Shown piece after piece: positions 62,203-64,000 of a DNA stretch of 64,000 nt. Both the position numbers and the translations under genes were made by a program. Within the stretch, counting starts at the first letter, position 1; each line of letters begins with the position of its first letter. The notes beneath the pieces were generated by a model that made no database searches, was not told the DNA's origin, and saw only the letters and a program-made list of their open reading frames with translations. Origin of the DNA: Rhabdornis inornatus (Eukaryota; Chordata; Aves; Passeriformes; Rhabdornithidae); NCBI GenBank assembly GCA_013397075.1, contig VWZS01007478.1:310001-374000 (forward strand), in the 5' to 3' direction.

Positions 62203-63890
62203 GAAAGTAGATGTACAGGTAAATACTATACAAATAAAAAACCAGCCCCGTATTGTCTTACACAGGCTGTATTTAATTTTTAAAACTAAATAAGTGTAAT
62301 TTAATTTTATTTAATGGGAAAAATAAAATTATTTTTAAATTTTAAGAACTAATGGAAAAAATCTATTTTTACAATGTTAATATATTCTGTATAACCATTG
62401 ATTGCATGTGAAAGCACGCAATCTATTTTATGCCCCAGTAATTCTGAAACACCTGAACTCTATTCCCTTATCACACCACCTGAAAATTCACAAGACTAAG
62501 CATCCCCTTAGTGCCGGTAATGGATTTGCCAATTGCAGCCTGGAGGGGATTGTATCTAGCATTATAAAGCCCTGATGATAGTTTTATAATGGAAAGTTTG
62601 AAACAACCTCAAGTACCACCTCATTAATGTGATTCTGTAATACATAACCAGTCTAATTTGAAAATAAGAGTCAGTTATTAAGAATATATTTGTAGAGTTA
62701 ATATTGTTAACTTCTAAATTTTACTCTTCTCTTGGATTTGAATTACAGTTTTCTTTCAAAAAAAACTTGTGATGAGACACCTAATGGTTTTCTACTTTAA
62801 TTTTGCTGTTCTGCTTGTTTTTACAGTTGTCCCCCATTGTATTTATGTTTAACCCCTTTGCAGAGTCCTTGCAGTGAAATCATTGTGCAGATCAAAGTAC
62901 AGTCGTGATATCCAAACTCTTCCAAGTACATCAGCCTCTGCATAAATTGAATAGGAAGGACATTTTACAGGAAATGGCTATCAGCACGACTTACACTATG
63001 AATGGAGCCATGCTCCAAATGTGGTGTTTGTCATCTCTCTGAGTGTTTGTAAACCCTTGCAGCCCTGTCAATTCCTTTGAAGTCGTTGTCTTACTAGACA
63101 CTGACTGTGTTGCCGTGAAGTTGTACTTAGATTTCACAGCAAAGCTGAAACTGATTTCCAGGTGATAGTTGAGTTAGGAAACAGAGAAAAAAACAAAATG
63201 AGTAAACCAAATTCCAAACTGACTATTATTAGATTTGACACCTATTTCTTCTGTCTTGATATATCTATTATAGATAATAACACTGAAGTTGTATGGGTGT
63301 TGGGGTTTTTTGGTGGAAAAAATATAATTAAGAATTCAGAATGGAGATTATTCTTTGAAGGAAATTAGGTGCTATACTGCTTTACTTTACTTCATGTGAA
63401 AACAATAAAGTCTTTTAATATGTTAATCTGCTTGATGGATCCATCTTGAAATTGTGCCTGTATAGAGGATATAAGTTCTTTTATTGTTTCATTAGCCTGT
63501 ATCTAGAAGTTATGTTTCCCAAAACAATTTTAAGCATCCTCTTACTTTTATTGTCACATTTGATCATTTTTGAATTTGCTCTGAAGACACAACAATGTCC
63601 TTATGTGTGAATTTCAGGGTATAAGCTGGTACATTCAATAATCCCTGTTAAGAAATTTAATCAGAATCTGGCTGACAAATGTTATGATCAATACCACACA
63701 ATTAATCCATAGTAGAACTGCATAATAAACAGAAGATTGTGCTTTCTGAGCCAGTTAATGTACTATGAATTCCTGCTTTACTTGAAATGTGTCATTAAAA
63801 GTTTTGTTATTGCTGTACTGCTGTCACTCTGTGATGCTTTAACATATGAAACCATTTTAAATTTATATGATTTTATGATTTTCTTACTAG

Positions 63891-64000
63891 TGGCTAGCAT
63901 TCAGAAGCTTCCTGCTGCGTCTGTTTTAACTGACATCAATTTCCCCATGAAAGGAAGAAAAGGAATGGTTGATTGGGCACGAAACTCAGAAGACAGGGTT
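63891..64000 (+). CDS. ADGRB3: ADGRB3 exon: GAIN domain, cut by window end
   Basis: Exon entered in phase 1. TG completes the split Val codon and the chain continues [20 protein letters not shown], then [16 protein letters not shown], up to the last base of the window. Acceptor TTACTAG ends at 63890. It belongs to the middle of the GAIN domain, before the beta-sandwich subdomain that carries the GPS autoproteolysis site. The frame is open to 64000, so the exon end, the GPS and the seven-helix domain lie beyond. Joining to the exon ending at 35875 gives TGNVVASIQ, as expected for BAI3, so no known coding exon is missing from the 28 kb intron between them. Confidence 0.96.

Larger units (their letters stand above)
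35876..63890 (+). other. ADGRB3: ADGRB3 intron within GAIN (third, 28 kb)
   Basis: 28,015-bp intron, by far the largest in the window, donor GTAAGA, acceptor TTACTAG. It contains a perfect 41-bp inverted repeat (36469-36557), six CR1 fragments, an 11-bp minisatellite (39552-39617), a TTC/TCC tract, a C/A homopolymer block (46019-46086), GT and TAGA microsatellites, and an exon-like open segment (53367-53494). In the remaining stretches (roughly 40.5-45.9, 46.1-49.4, 50.9-53.3, 54.3-58.3 and 61.9-63.8 kb) I see no gene, RNA or recognisable repeat. Confidence 0.88.

Overview
The window is a 64 kb piece of a vertebrate genome, almost certainly from a bird. It carries the middle of one large multi-exon gene on the + strand, ADGRB3 (BAI3, brain-specific angiogenesis inhibitor 3), an adhesion G-protein-coupled receptor. 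The avian call rests on AT-rich introns dominated by CR1 LINE fragments, which end in ATTCTRTG-type repeats rather than poly(A), on one LTR-like insertion, and on the lack of mammalian SINE/L1-type repeats. I cannot name the species.

Eight coding exons can be placed to the base from reading frame, splice sites and matching phases: 1462-1626 (thrombospondin repeat 3), 2485-2649 (thrombospondin repeat 4), 9914-10015 and 10569-10675 (hormone-receptor motif), 24771-24965, 31413-31481, 35767-35875, and 63891 to the window end (GAIN domain). They join in frame into about 341 codons. The exons for the signal peptide, CUB domain and thrombospondin repeats 1-2 must lie upstream. The rest of GAIN, the GPS cleavage site, the seven-helix domain and the cytoplasmic tail must lie downstream. 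There is no complete gene, no promoter and no recognisable RNA gene.

The rest is intron. Nine substantial CR1 fragments (two of about 1.3 kb with decayed reverse-transcriptase sequence) and three short CR1 3' ends are scattered through it on both strands. A 615-bp solo LTR with TGT...ACA ends and a near-perfect 6-bp target duplication sits at 6894-7508. Simple repeats, an 11-bp minisatellite, a C/A homopolymer block and a perfect 41-bp inverted repeat are also present.

Most worth checking: an unannotated exon-like segment at 53367-53494 in the last, 28 kb intron, with a branch-point-like CTGAC, a CACAG acceptor, 42 open codons and a GAG|GTAGGT donor. It does not match the receptor chain and would shift the frame if spliced in. 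I see no new multi-gene system here. Long open frames elsewhere are antisense to CR1, come from simple repeats, or are chance.
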